Positions 5,850-13,043 of a DNA stretch of 13,331 nucleotides are shown here, one piece after another (positions within the stretch are counted from its first letter, which is position 1; the number at the start of each line of letters is the position of its first letter). Under the pieces are notes generated by a model, which saw only the letters and a list, made by a program, of their open reading frames with translations, had not been told where the DNA came from and ran no database searches. The stretch is from NCBI GenBank assembly GCA_038063175.1, contig JBBTVP010000041.1, positions 1-13,331 of the forward strand, in the 5' to 3' direction. Made by a program: the position numbers and the translations under genes. Source of the stretch: JBBTVP01 sp038063175. GTDB taxonomy: Bacteria > Patescibacteriota > Minisyncoccia > UBA6257 > 1-14-0-10-40-38.

Positions 5850-8165
5850 ATGGCAGATTCTATTAATAAGGAACCTATAAGAGAAGACGATTCAGCCGAA
5901 CGGGATGAATCGGAAGGAGACACTCCCGAAGGAAGTGAGGGCGAAGAAGAAATCGGTCGCCATGAAGAAGAAAAAGCGGCTAATATTATAAGCGATGAAA
6001 GTGAATTTTGGACCAAAGAATTAGATCGAATAGAGGGCGAATTAGATCCAGTCCGTTTTCAAAGAGCGACGGATTTGGTAAATGACTATGAGATGAAGCT
6101 TATCGAGTATCGCGATGCACTTAAGAAGGGCATCAAGGAAATCTGCCAAGAAGCTGAAGGATCTGAAGCGTCTATACGAGGAAGCGAGGAAGTTACGCCC
6201 AATCCAGACCCTTCTCGTACGTCTTCAGAAAATAGTGAAAGCAATTCTCCTCCCACTCTTGAATTACCGAAGGATACATTAAATATAGAATCGCGTTTCA
6301 AGGGGCTTGCAAAAGATAGCAGTTTTGATCCCGATGCGCTCGGAGATATGCGTGTTATGGAGAAATACCTCGGACTTTCCGAGGGATATTCGGGCGATGA
6401 ATTTGTAAAAAGATTTACGGAAGCAACCGAGGCAGTTTTTCAGATTGTCGAACACGGGGATCCTCGCTGGGAAAAGTTTGAAAGGGTGTTCAGATCAGCA
6501 GGCGAGGAAATTAAAAGAAGATTTCCTGAAAATACTTCCAAGGAAGAAACTACTGGAAAATCTGAAGAAACAACTCCGGAACCTATAGATATCGGCGAGC
6601 TCGCGGTTGAAATCCACAAGCTTCATACCGAGCTTGAAAATCCAGGAGTTGATCCGGCAAAAATTGAATCAATCAAGCAACAGCTCGCAGAAAAAGAAGC
6701 GGCGTTTAAGAAAGGGTGGGGCGAAAAAGAAAAAGCAGCGCGAGTCGCCGCGGGGCAGGAAGGAATCCCTGTTATGATTACGCGGGATATGGAGCAACAA
6801 TTGAGCGATCTCGGATGGAACGCTGACGCCCGAGGGAATCTGGCGCCCCAGGCAGCTTGGGAGATTATCAAAGAGGGGAAAACATTTTCTCAACCAGAGA
6901 ATAAAGACGTGCCTCCGATCAAAGAAGCGGCACCTCTCCCGGACCTTCCTCTTCGCGTAGAAGAGATAAAGCGTGAAATGGCAGGAGAAGGAAAGGTGGA
7001 GCAAGCGGTGCGACACGTTGAACAATCGCTCCAGGAAGAATGGGAAAAGTGGAAGCGTGAAGTTTTTTCTCCCGCAGAGAATATGGTGGATCGGGTGCGT
7101 CTCATGTGGAACGAACGGCTGTTTATACAGTACGACAACCGGGCTGCGAAAGCTCGTTTTGAAGTACAAGGATTAGATGAAAAGATTTCCGAAGCAGAAG
7201 CGCGGCTCCAGACCTACGATGCCGATCGCGAAAAGAAACGAACAGAACTTGGTACGAAAGTCACCGAGGAATCGCGGCTCGCGGAATATAAGGAACGGCA
7301 GGTACTTGCAAAAAGCATCGAAGGGTTGAAAACGGAACGCCGTCGCGCGAAATCAAATCTCGACACAGAAAATCGAAATAGGAAGCAGTTCGAAGATCAA
7401 AGGAAACGAATTGCCCGTGAGTATAGTGAGCGTCTGAAGGATCAAATGGCGCCCTACGAACGCGAAATTGAGGAGGTGAAAAAAGCGCGGAATCAATATG
7501 ATAGCGAGATCGAAGCATTTGCTTCGGAACAGTTCCGCAATGAGAGCAAAGTGCGCGACCTCGAAGAAGGACTCAAGGATTCTTGGTCAAAGGCGGACAA
7601 ACTTGCGTACAAAGCGGCGATTGCGGAGATCAAAGCGGTGATGAAAACCGGCAGAAAAGAATTGAATCTCCGACTCTCGGAACGGGAAAAACTTGAAAGT
7701 AACCTGGGGAAGTTGGAAGATAAAGTGAATCCCTGGCGAGACAAAAAAGATGAACTCGCCGCGCTTTCGAATCGGCGCGAAGAGTCGCTTGGTACCTCAT
7801 CTCAAAATGCTCCCGAAGCCGTACGAACAGAAACACCACCGGAAGCTAACCAAGAAAATAGCGCTCGTGCTCCGGTAAACGAAGCACCCGCTCCGGTCGA
7901 GCGGGGAGAGCCGCGGTTCAGCCCGGCGCGCTACGTAGACGAATGGAATCGATTCTTTGCTACTGGTCTCCGGATAGATGCAAACCGTCTCTTTGGTGAA
8001 ATGGGGGTACGTCGAGACGCACAAGTCATTATGAGCGTAGAGAGAGCTATCCTCCGCTACTTCGAACGTGCGCAGGCGGCAGGCAAAACGCGACTTACCA
8101 AAAAAGATATGCAGCGAAATTTCAAATTCCTCCGCAGCATCATAACGCCAGAAAAACAGTCATAG
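5850..8165 (+). CDS. Large acidic coiled-coil protein of unknown function
   Basis: A 771-residue protein that I do not recognise. Regions in order: a very acidic low-complexity start (1-45), a helical segment (50-102), a Ser/Pro/Asn/Glu-rich linker (103-142), a helical domain (about 145-225), a second linker (226-245), a helical region (246-345) and a Pro-rich linker (346-370). A long coiled coil follows (about 375-645, highly charged, with many Arg/Lys/Glu), then an Ala/Pro/Glu-rich linker (650-690) and a compact C-terminal domain (690-771; RYVDEWNRFFATGLRIDANRL). No signal peptide or TM segment is visible, so it is probably cytosolic. ATG at 5850 has no RBS. Codon use is AT-leaning (many AAA, GAA) compared with the genes at 4876 and 8597. 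It is the middle gene of a three-gene operon with small helical proteins on both sides. A scaffold or cytoskeletal role would fit the shape but is a guess. Confidence 0.85.
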   Translation: MADSINKEPIREDDSAERDESEGDTPEGSEGEEEIGRHEEEKAANIISDESEFWTKELDRIEGELDPVRFQRATDLVNDYEMKLIEYRDALKKGIKEICQEAEGSEASIRGSEEVTPNPDPSRTSSENSESNSPPTLELPKDTLNIESRFKGLAKDSSFDPDALGDMRVMEKYLGLSEGYSGDEFVKRFTEATEAVFQIVEHGDPRWEKFERVFRSAGEEIKRRFPENTSKEETTGKSEETTPEPIDIGELAVEIHKLHTELENPGVDPAKIESIKQQLAEKEAAFKKGWGEKEKAARVAAGQEGIPVMITRDMEQQLSDLGWNADARGNLAPQAAWEIIKEGKTFSQPENKDVPPIKEAAPLPDLPLRVEEIKREMAGEGKVEQAVRHVEQSLQEEWEKWKREVFSPAENMVDRVRLMWNERLFIQYDNRAAKARFEVQGLDEKISEAEARLQTYDADREKKRTELGTKVTEESRLAEYKERQVLAKSIEGLKTERRRAKSNLDTENRNRKQFEDQRKRIAREYSERLKDQMAPYEREIEEVKKARNQYDSEIEAFASEQFRNESKVRDLEEGLKDSWSKADKLAYKAAIAEIKAVMKTGRKELNLRLSEREKLESNLGKLEDKVNPWRDKKDELAALSNRREESLGTSSQNAPEAVRTETPPEANQENSARAPVNEAPAPVERGEPRFSPARYVDEWNRFFATGLRIDANRLFGEMGVRRDAQVIMSVERAILRYFERAQAAGKTRLTKKDMQRNFKFLRSIITPEKQS

Positions 8166-8178
8166 TCAATTAAACAAC

Positions 8179-8442
8179 ATGGATCTGAAAGACACAAAAG
8201 ACGGGGCAAGGGGAGTGGCAAAAGCCGAAGCGCTTCTCCGTGAAGTGCGGGAGGCAAACCGGAAGTTTCTTGCAACAACCGGCAAGCTCGGAGCACAAAT
8301 GGAATCCCACATGGAAAAGGCAGCAGTCATCTGGAAAAAAACCGAAACAGAGCTTCGGGGAACCGAGCGTGACGCAGGGCGGGATGCGGAGGCAGCGGCA
8401 AAAGCATTTTTCTTGGGAACAGAGGGTCAAAAAAGCGAGTAA
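8179..8442 (+). CDS. Small charged helical protein, 87 residues
   Basis: I do not recognise this protein. The first 70 residues look like a long amphipathic helix or helical hairpin (EALLREVREANRKFLATTGK, then ELRGTERDAGRDAEAAAKAF), rich in Lys, Glu, Arg and Ala. There is no signal peptide or TM segment. It starts 13 nt after the stop of the 771-residue protein on the same strand and is likely the last gene of that operon. No strong RBS is visible; GTCAATTAAACAAC precedes the ATG. No terminator is obvious between its stop and the promoter at 8472. A small partner of the large coiled-coil protein is a reasonable inference. Confidence 0.7.
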   Translation: MDLKDTKDGARGVAKAEALLREVREANRKFLATTGKLGAQMESHMEKAAVIWKKTETELRGTERDAGRDAEAAAKAFFLGTEGQKSE

Positions 8443-8471
8443 AGAGAGGCATTTTAGAAGCAGGTGAGCAG

Positions 8472-8499
8472 TTGACTTTTTATTGCTTCGTGCTATAAT
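8472..8499 (+). promoter_or_regulatory. Strong promoter for the 8597-10240 operon
   Basis: TTGACT (8472-8477), a 16-bp spacer and a perfect TATAAT (8494-8499). The predicted start is near 8506, about 90 nt before the TTG start codon. This is the best promoter in the window. It shows that the open frame upstream of 8597 is not translated. Confidence 0.8.
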
Positions 8500-8511
8500 T
8501 CAGGCATCCTC

Positions 8512-8546
8512 GAGGCGTTCTCGAAGATGGGCGCCTGAGGCGTTCT
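8512..8546 (+). repeat. 10-bp direct repeat in the leader of the 8597-10240 operon
   Basis: GAGGCGTTCT occurs at 8512-8521 and 8537-8546, 25 bp apart, just downstream of the predicted transcription start. The second copy is preceded by CGCC that can pair with GGCG (CGCC-TGA-GGCG). It could be an operator or part of a folded leader. Confidence 0.35.
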
Positions 8547-8596
8547 TTCATAACCAACGCTACACGTACTTATACCCTACGGGCAGGAGTAACGCC

Positions 8597-9334
8597 TTGA
8601 GTGGTAAAGACTTCGCAAAGTCATTCGGATCAGACTTCTTTGGGTCGGCAGCTGCCGATCTCACCACGCACCCGCTCCTCAAAGCCCTCGGGCTTGATGG
8701 GCAAGGACATGGCGACAAACCGGGACCGATTGCCGAGACGTTCGCACGCTGGTTCTCGGCAACATTCACGGTACCGGCAGAGCGGCGAGGAGCGCGTCCC
8801 GAAATTCGGAGACGCCTCATGGCACTCATGAGTCCAGCATGGGCAAAGAAAGAGGAAGAAACAGAAGAAGGGAAAGAGGTGAAGCTCATACACCTCCGCG
8901 GCCTCCATAGCAAGGCGATGCAACGGCGTCTCTGGTTCAAGAGAGGGAAGGTAGACCTCTACTTCGACGAAGACACCCTCATCGACCTCCTCGGTATGTT
9001 CCTCTACGAAGTCAAATTCGTCGGGGGAGAATCCCACAAAGAAACTCATGGGGCGGGCAGGGGAGCAACCGTGAACGAGCACACCACGCCACGTAACCTC
9101 GAGGTAATCGATCGGAGTAAGGAGGAGCTCGGCAACAGAACCCCGATCGAGTTCCTGGCGATGCTCGATGATCTCGCCAAGGATGAAGACACGTTCCTCC
9201 AGGTGCTCTACGGAATGAAGGACGATGGGTTGAGCCAGTCGCTTGCGCGTGCAGGCGACGAGATCCATGAAGTCGCAGGGTCGACCAGACTCTTCGGTAT
9301 TTTCCCTCTCCGCTGGTTTCTGGGATCGAGGTGA
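8597..9334 (+). CDS. Unrecognised soluble protein, first gene of a two-gene operon
   Basis: A 245-residue protein of unknown family. The TTG at 8597 is chosen because GGCAGGAG lies 7-8 nt upstream, and the in-frame codons further upstream lie in the leader and promoter. Features are a Gly/Ala-rich N-terminal third, a basic patch ERRGARPEIRRR (62-73), a charged Lys/Glu stretch (84-97) and a central segment with hydrophobic strands and helices (KLIHL, KVDLYFDEDTLIDLLGMFLY; about 96-142). His-containing polar loops follow (146-166), then a helical acidic part (184-228), and the chain ends FGIFPLRWFLGSR. There is no signal peptide or clear TM helix. Codons are GC-rich, unlike the preceding operon. 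It ends in TGA 3 nt before the next ATG, so it is probably translationally coupled to the membrane protein. Confidence 0.8.
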   Translation: MSGKDFAKSFGSDFFGSAAADLTTHPLLKALGLDGQGHGDKPGPIAETFARWFSATFTVPAERRGARPEIRRRLMALMSPAWAKKEEETEEGKEVKLIHLRGLHSKAMQRRLWFKRGKVDLYFDEDTLIDLLGMFLYEVKFVGGESHKETHGAGRGATVNEHTTPRNLEVIDRSKEELGNRTPIEFLAMLDDLAKDEDTFLQVLYGMKDDGLSQSLARAGDEIHEVAGSTRLFGIFPLRWFLGSR

Positions 9335-9337
9335 ACC

Positions 9338-10240
9338 ATGAAAGCACTCTTGAAGACACTCCTTGGTCCCGGAAACTTCTTCGGGGCGATCTTTGTCATT
9401 GTCACGGCGGCCTGGCCGTTCTTCGTCGCCTATCTCGGCCTCAATGGCTACGATTGGCGCTACATTTACGGAGTCGGCGCAGTACCGCTCGTGTTCGGGA
9501 TTCTCGCAGTTGCTGCGGTCCCCTTCGCGTTCGTGATCCTCTGGGTGGGGCTCGACATCGCCCAAGAACTTTCCCGGGCGTTCCGTCTCCCGAGAATCGT
9601 TCCCTCGTTCAGACAGGTCGTCTGGCCGGTCTTGGGATTACTCCTCGCGGAGCTCCTCTGGACTTTCTACTGTGCCTGGGTACCGATCAAGAATTCACCA
9701 GAGCTCCTTGCTGGGGTGATGCTCGCGATTGTCGTGTGCTTCATCGCCTCGCGGGGGCCCTCTCGATCCGCAGAAACAATACGGATTGGTGCGATTCTCG
9801 CGGTTGTCGTGATGACCGTGCTCTTCTGGTTTGCGGTGCCGGCGGAAGCAGCGCCGACACCTCCGAGACCGGAGAGTGCAGCGTACTCCGTCTCCCGCGC
9901 CAAAGACTGGTTGGCTGAGAAGTACATAGAAGCCACCCAGAGCGACTTCATCGATGTCTCTCCTGGCGACGTGGAAGAAATCCCGTTCGCAAAAGGGATG
10001 AAGACAAGAATGTTCCGCGGGTCAGGGTTCTTGCCCGCAGGGTCACCTTGGAGAATTCGCTTAGACATCGACGCGACCGCGCTCTGTACGGTGAAGTTCA
10101 CGGACGGCACGACCTTCGTAGAAGGACCCGGCCTTGAACCCAACTACGGTACCCGCAATCCGTTCTTTACCATCACTGGTATTGAGTCCGGTGTAGCAAC
10201 GGTTTCCTGCTGGATGGAACCAGTCCCAGTCGCGCAATGA
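9338..10240 (+). CDS. Multi-pass membrane protein with C-terminal exported domain, unknown function
   Basis: A 300-residue protein that I do not recognise. Hydrophobic segments are at about 12-34, 43-74 (long, possibly two), 95-114, 121-138 and 148-169, so five or six TM helices. A soluble domain of about 130 residues (171-300) follows. It begins VPAEAAPTPPRPES, a flexible Pro-rich linker like a signal peptidase or export boundary, and ends in a strand-rich part with two Cys (C250, C291) that could form a disulfide if exported. The RBS GAGG at 9328-9331 lies inside the end of the upstream gene. Stop and start are 3 nt apart, so the two products probably work together. There are no motifs of transporters, kinases or proteases. 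A terminator follows. Confidence 0.82.
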   Translation: MKALLKTLLGPGNFFGAIFVIVTAAWPFFVAYLGLNGYDWRYIYGVGAVPLVFGILAVAAVPFAFVILWVGLDIAQELSRAFRLPRIVPSFRQVVWPVLGLLLAELLWTFYCAWVPIKNSPELLAGVMLAIVVCFIASRGPSRSAETIRIGAILAVVVMTVLFWFAVPAEAAPTPPRPESAAYSVSRAKDWLAEKYIEATQSDFIDVSPGDVEEIPFAKGMKTRMFRGSGFLPAGSPWRIRLDIDATALCTVKFTDGTTFVEGPGLEPNYGTRNPFFTITGIESGVATVSCWMEPVPVAQ

Positions 10241-10273
10241 CTACGGATTGGATCCTCCCCACGGATTCGCAAC

Positions 10274-10333
10274 AAGCCCCGAACGTTCTACGTGCCAATG
10301 GCACAAGGAACGAGCGGGGCTTTCAACTTTTAA
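10274..10333 (+). terminator. Rho-independent terminator of the 8597-10240 operon
   Basis: A nested hairpin: AAGCCCCG/CGGGGCTT, then CGTTC/GAACG across symmetric 2-nt bulges, then GTGCC/GGCAC closing an AAT loop. It is followed by TCAACTTTT. Confidence 0.8.
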
Positions 10334-10338
10334 AAAAC

Positions 10339-10368
10339 AAAAACCTCCGGCGAGAACCGGAGGTTTTT
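10339..10368. terminator. Bidirectional terminator, mainly for the minus-strand pilin operon
   Basis: A perfect 12-bp stem AAAAACCTCCGG/CCGGAGGTTTTT has a 6-nt loop CGAGAA. On the minus strand the tail continues TTTTTGTTTTTT, and it lies 20 bases after the stop of the last pilin gene. On the plus strand it backs up the terminator at 10274. Confidence 0.9.
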
Positions 10369-10387
10369 GGTTGCAAACCGCTTTTCT

Positions 10388-10786
10388 TTAAGGAACTGCG
10401 GGCACGCCTAAAATATTGGCCACCACTACTTTTACTGAAGCAGATACGATCGCAACCGCAATTGCCACAATCGCATAGATAAACCCTTTCTTTGCCTTTT
10501 CAACTTTTTCCTCGTCTCCACCAGAGGTCAGGTAGTTGAATGCCGCCCACACAATCATGATTGCGGCAATGACGAAGAATAAGGTGTACATCCATCGGAG
10601 GACTGTTTCTAGAATATTTTTGATTCCATCAAAGGTAAGATTTACAGATGGCGGTCCACCGGGGGCTGGTTGCGGTCCATAAACTTGCGCAGATACGGTA
10701 AGAGGCAACGCGGTGAGCGCGCTTATTGCTAAGAACTGCCAGAATTTTCTCAAACGGTGCATAGTGTTCAGTACTATCTCGGACAT
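10388..10786 (-). CDS. VirB2/TrbC-like pilin-type membrane protein (third copy)
   Basis: A 132-residue protein. The signal peptide is basic MHRLRK then a hydrophobic core (about 15-33) ending VSAQ. A Pro/Gly-rich spacer (37-47) and two TM helices (about 63-88 and 101-126) follow. Between the helices is the family-like turn SGGDEEKVEKAKKG (88-101), which matches AAGSVERISKGK and AAGNVEKVETGKK in the next two genes. This is the layout of VirB2/TrbC pilins of type IV secretion systems and of the small pilin-like proteins common in Parcubacteria. ATG at 10786 is used (AAAGG 3-4 nt upstream); M9 at 10762 is also possible and would give a cleaner signal peptide. It lies 77 nt after the preceding paralog, further than the other genes of the operon. 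Confidence 0.85.
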   Translation of the reverse strand: MSEIVLNTMHRLRKFWQFLAISALTALPLTVSAQVYGPQPAPGGPPSVNLTFDGIKNILETVLRWMYTLFFVIAAIMIVWAAFNYLTSGGDEEKVEKAKKGFIYAIVAIAVAIVSASVKVVVANILGVPAVP

Positions 10787-10863
10787 CGACCTTTCTTCAT
10801 TAATTAAAGATTAGCATATCATATTCGCTATGTTGATTCGAGGGGTGGAGTGTTCGTCCAGTT

Positions 10864-11214
10864 TTACCGGACCCCCAGTAATTCCTTGATAAGGGTTACG
10901 ACTCCTCCGGCAAGGAGGATGATGGTAAACCCAATCACCGCGTAGAGTACGGTTTTCTTTCCAGTTTCTACCTTCTCAACGTTCCCCGCGGCGAACATAA
11001 TCTGGAACGCACCGATGATCACCATGATTGCTACCAATGGAATCGAAATGGCGAAAAGGTAGCCCCACACCGCAACAAGTATCTCTTCGATGGTATCGTA
11101 TTGCAAAGGATTAGGGAGGCCGTCGGGAACCGCGGGTTGGATGTATGGAAACTGCAATACGTCCGCGAACGCCTCCTTCACCATAAAAAGTTTTTCGAAA
11201 GCTTTTAGGAACAT
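10864..11214 (-). CDS. VirB2/TrbC-like pilin-type membrane protein (second copy), no classical signal peptide
   Basis: A 116-residue protein. The two TM helices (about 47-75 and 88-110) are separated by AAGNVEKVETGKK (75-87), homologous to the two neighbouring genes. The start ATG at 11214 lies 10 nt after the stop of the upstream paralog; the frame is open further upstream, but that would overlap the upstream gene. The N-terminus MFLKAFEKLFMVKEAFADVL lacks the long hydrophobic core of a signal peptide. Yet the following LQFPYIQP matches LQFPNVPCVP just after the signal peptide of the upstream copy, so the signal region seems to have decayed or changed. No RBS is seen; translation may be coupled to the upstream gene. 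Likely an inner-membrane or surface filament subunit, by family inference. Confidence 0.82.
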   Translation of the reverse strand: MFLKAFEKLFMVKEAFADVLQFPYIQPAVPDGLPNPLQYDTIEEILVAVWGYLFAISIPLVAIMVIIGAFQIMFAAGNVEKVETGKKTVLYAVIGFTIILLAGGVVTLIKELLGVR

Positions 11215-11224
11215 AACGTTATTA

Positions 11225-11710
11225 CTACACCCCTTTACCGGTGAGTGCGAGGTAGATGGTATTAATGATAAGCCAGGCGCCAAGGACAATGGCGGCACCG
11301 ATCACTGCTGTCCAGATAATCTGCTTGCCTTTGCTGATTCGCTCTACAGATCCAGCCGCTGTCATTATAGCAAGTCCGCCCCACACGACCATAGCGGCAA
11401 CTAAAGGAAGCACGATCACGGTGAGATAGTTGATGACTCGGCGCAGGAGCTTCACAAAATCATCAAGTCCGCATCCGTTTCCCTGGCTGTCGTTTGGGGG
11501 AAGATGTGGGAAGCAGCCAAGGTCGATTCCTAAAATTTTCAGGGTTTTGCCGCAGGATGTTTGTCCGGGAGCGAGGGGGCCGGTAAAATTGTCAGGCACA
11601 CAGGGAACGTTTGGGAACTGGAGAGCTTGGGCGAATACCGCGGCGCGTGGCGTGAGAAATATTGCGAAGAGTATCGCCGTAAAAACCACGAGAGTAGTAA
11701 CGCGTTTCAT
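11225..11710 (-). CDS. VirB2/TrbC-like pilin-type membrane protein with cysteine-rich spacer (first copy)
   Basis: A 161-residue protein. The signal peptide (1-28) is MKR, a hydrophobic stretch and AVFAQA. The exported segment (29-85) has four cysteines (C37, C53, C66, C80), enough for two disulfides. Two TM helices (about 94-118 and 130-156) follow, separated by AAGSVERISKGKQ (118-130), the same turn as in the two following genes. The extra cysteine domain is absent from the other copies. The ATG at 11710 is chosen because it lies one base after the TGA of the solute-binding protein gene and starts directly with the signal peptide; the longer frame up to 11764 would overlap that gene. The tight junction indicates translational coupling to the binding protein. 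Confidence 0.85.
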   Translation of the reverse strand: MKRVTTLVVFTAILFAIFLTPRAAVFAQALQFPNVPCVPDNFTGPLAPGQTSCGKTLKILGIDLGCFPHLPPNDSQGNGCGLDDFVKLLRRVINYLTVIVLPLVAAMVVWGGLAIMTAAGSVERISKGKQIIWTAVIGAAIVLGAWLIINTIYLALTGKGV

Positions 11711-11711
11711 A

Positions 11712-13010
11712 TCAGAATGTTTGCAATCGCCCTGCGATGAGTTGCCCGACCGCCGCTTCCGCATCTCGTATCGAGGTGTCTATGGTTTTTTTCCCGGTGA
11801 GTACCGCGTCCACCATTTCGGAAAAGATGGTTTGAACTTTTTCCGGATTCGGTTCTGGCCAAGATCGCGCGTAGAGCGCCTGATCCCCGAAAATGCCAAG
11901 TATAGGGTCGCCCGCATTTTGCGCGATGAGCCCCTTCAAGGCCGGTGGTGTGCCGATCGTTCTCGCATAGAGATTTGCGGAAACAGGATCTGCCGCAACG
12001 GCGAGCGCGAATCCCCAAGCGCCACTGGGATTCGAAAATTTCTTTGATACGCCGATACCCCAATAGTCAGCAACCGTATAGTTTTTGGCAGCTGCCGCGG
12101 GTTGCGGGAGTGGAGCAACTTTTACGGAGAGCGTAGCATTTCTCTCACTGATTTTTTTCAAATCACGGGCGTAGCCGAAGACAATCGCAGTCCGCTCCTG
12201 ACTGAACGATTCAATTGATTCAGGAAGCACATCGTTCCAGGTGTAGGAAGCGTTCGATGGGTTTGCAAAATTCGTGTAAAACCGGAGGGAATCCTCGCCT
12301 GCTCTCGCGAAATCGGCACCGGTAAATCCGGTTCGTACCATAGGGGCGCCTGCCTGGATGAAAAGCGCGGAGAGAATGTCTTTTACATAAGGGATACTTT
12401 TTTGCGTACCTCCGATTGCGGCTCCGGCGCGGACAATTCTTCCTGCCGCATCGAGGCGGCGGAGCTCTTTTACTGCCGCTTCGAACTCAACCCATGTGTT
12501 CGGTGGCGTGGGAATTCCTGCGGAATCGAGGAATTCGGGATTATAAATGAGGGAGAGGGTATCGAGCGAAAGGGGGACGGCGTAGATAAGCCCGTCTGGC
12601 GCAAAATCCTGTTCGGCAACCGTGGGGTAGAGCGCCTGAAACGTCCGCAGTGAAAGTTGAGCTTCAGATGCAGGAATGAGTTTTCCCGCGTGCTTCGGGA
12701 GCCATGAGGAACGGATCATAAATACGTCTGGTCCCCGGCCTTCCGCAAGTGCGTCCACGAGTTCTGATTCGTATCGGTCTTCCGGGAACCCTTGGTAGGT
12801 TACCCGGTATCCTTTTCCGAGACTCGAAATTACCGCGTTCATTGCGTTCAGGTCGTCCACTCCCCAGAACGTGAGAGTTACTGTCTGACTGTTTCGGTCT
12901 TTACGAAGCCCAGGAAATATTCCAAGAAATATAAGTACGCCCAAGAGGAAAATGAATCCGAGGACTCCGGCAATGATGAGTCGCGATTTCGGAATAGGTG
13001 GCAAAGCCAT
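11712..13010 (-). CDS. Membrane-anchored extracellular solute-binding protein (family 1 type)
   Basis: A 432-residue protein. One N-terminal TM helix (about 11-32) has no lipobox Cys, so it is an uncleaved anchor rather than a lipoprotein signal. The mature part begins TVTLTFWGVDD (43-53), the typical first strand of sugar-type ABC binding proteins. GRGPDVFMI and the hallmark IYAVPLSLDTLSLIYNPEFL follow, then an AGIPTPPNTWVEFEAAVKEL segment that matches the MalE/UgpB pattern (NkdlFdkAGi..PPkTWdEf..aakkL). Family members bind oligosaccharides or similar solutes outside the cell and hand them to an ABC permease. No permease or ATPase is present; instead three VirB2-like genes follow on the same transcript, the first after one base. 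AGAGGGA touches the ATG as RBS. It is the first gene of the operon. Confidence 0.9.
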   Translation of the reverse strand: MALPPIPKSRLIIAGVLGFIFLLGVLIFLGIFPGLRKDRNSQTVTLTFWGVDDLNAMNAVISSLGKGYRVTYQGFPEDRYESELVDALAEGRGPDVFMIRSSWLPKHAGKLIPASEAQLSLRTFQALYPTVAEQDFAPDGLIYAVPLSLDTLSLIYNPEFLDSAGIPTPPNTWVEFEAAVKELRRLDAAGRIVRAGAAIGGTQKSIPYVKDILSALFIQAGAPMVRTGFTGADFARAGEDSLRFYTNFANPSNASYTWNDVLPESIESFSQERTAIVFGYARDLKKISERNATLSVKVAPLPQPAAAAKNYTVADYWGIGVSKKFSNPSGAWGFALAVAADPVSANLYARTIGTPPALKGLIAQNAGDPILGIFGDQALYARSWPEPNPEKVQTIFSEMVDAVLTGKKTIDTSIRDAEAAVGQLIAGRLQTF

Positions 13011-13017
13011 TCCCTCT

Positions 13018-13023
13018 ATTCTA
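13018..13023 (-). promoter_or_regulatory. Possible -10 of the binding-protein/pilin operon
   Basis: TAGAAT (13023-13018) lies 8 nt before the ATG at 13010. No good -35 is visible at 16-18 bp. Transcription would start at or very near the ATG, although an AGAGGGA stretch also lies there. Confidence 0.3.
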
Positions 13024-13043
13024 CGGCAAGATACCGAATTACA

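Noticed and set aside
6669..7169. 166-codon minus-strand open frame inside the 771-residue gene
   Set aside because: It is Phe/Cys/Arg-rich, the complement of Lys/Glu-rich coiled-coil codons, with no supporting signals.
8483..8596. N-terminal extension of the 8597 gene from a TTG at 8483
   Set aside because: That start lies inside the promoter (between -35 and -10) and upstream of the predicted transcript start, and has no RBS.
8630..9565. 311-codon open frame on the minus strand opposite 8597-9334
   Set aside because: It lies antisense to a gene with promoter, RBS and coupled downstream gene. Its protein is an unlikely mix rich in Cys, His, Arg and Pro with no motif, and it has no RBS. It is a shadow of the GC-rich codons.
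9331..9918. 195-codon plus-strand frame in a second register of the membrane protein gene
   Set aside because: It is Arg/Cys-rich shadow sequence; the overlapping register has clear TM helices and a placed RBS.
10237..10482. 81-codon plus-strand frame after the membrane protein gene
   Set aside because: It crosses two strong terminators and overlaps the end of the minus-strand pilin gene; the translated sequence of hairpin DNA looks like no protein.
11430..12047. 205-codon plus-strand open frame
   Set aside because: It runs antisense across the junction of the solute-binding and pilin genes, is Arg/Ser/Pro-rich and has no motif, promoter or RBS.
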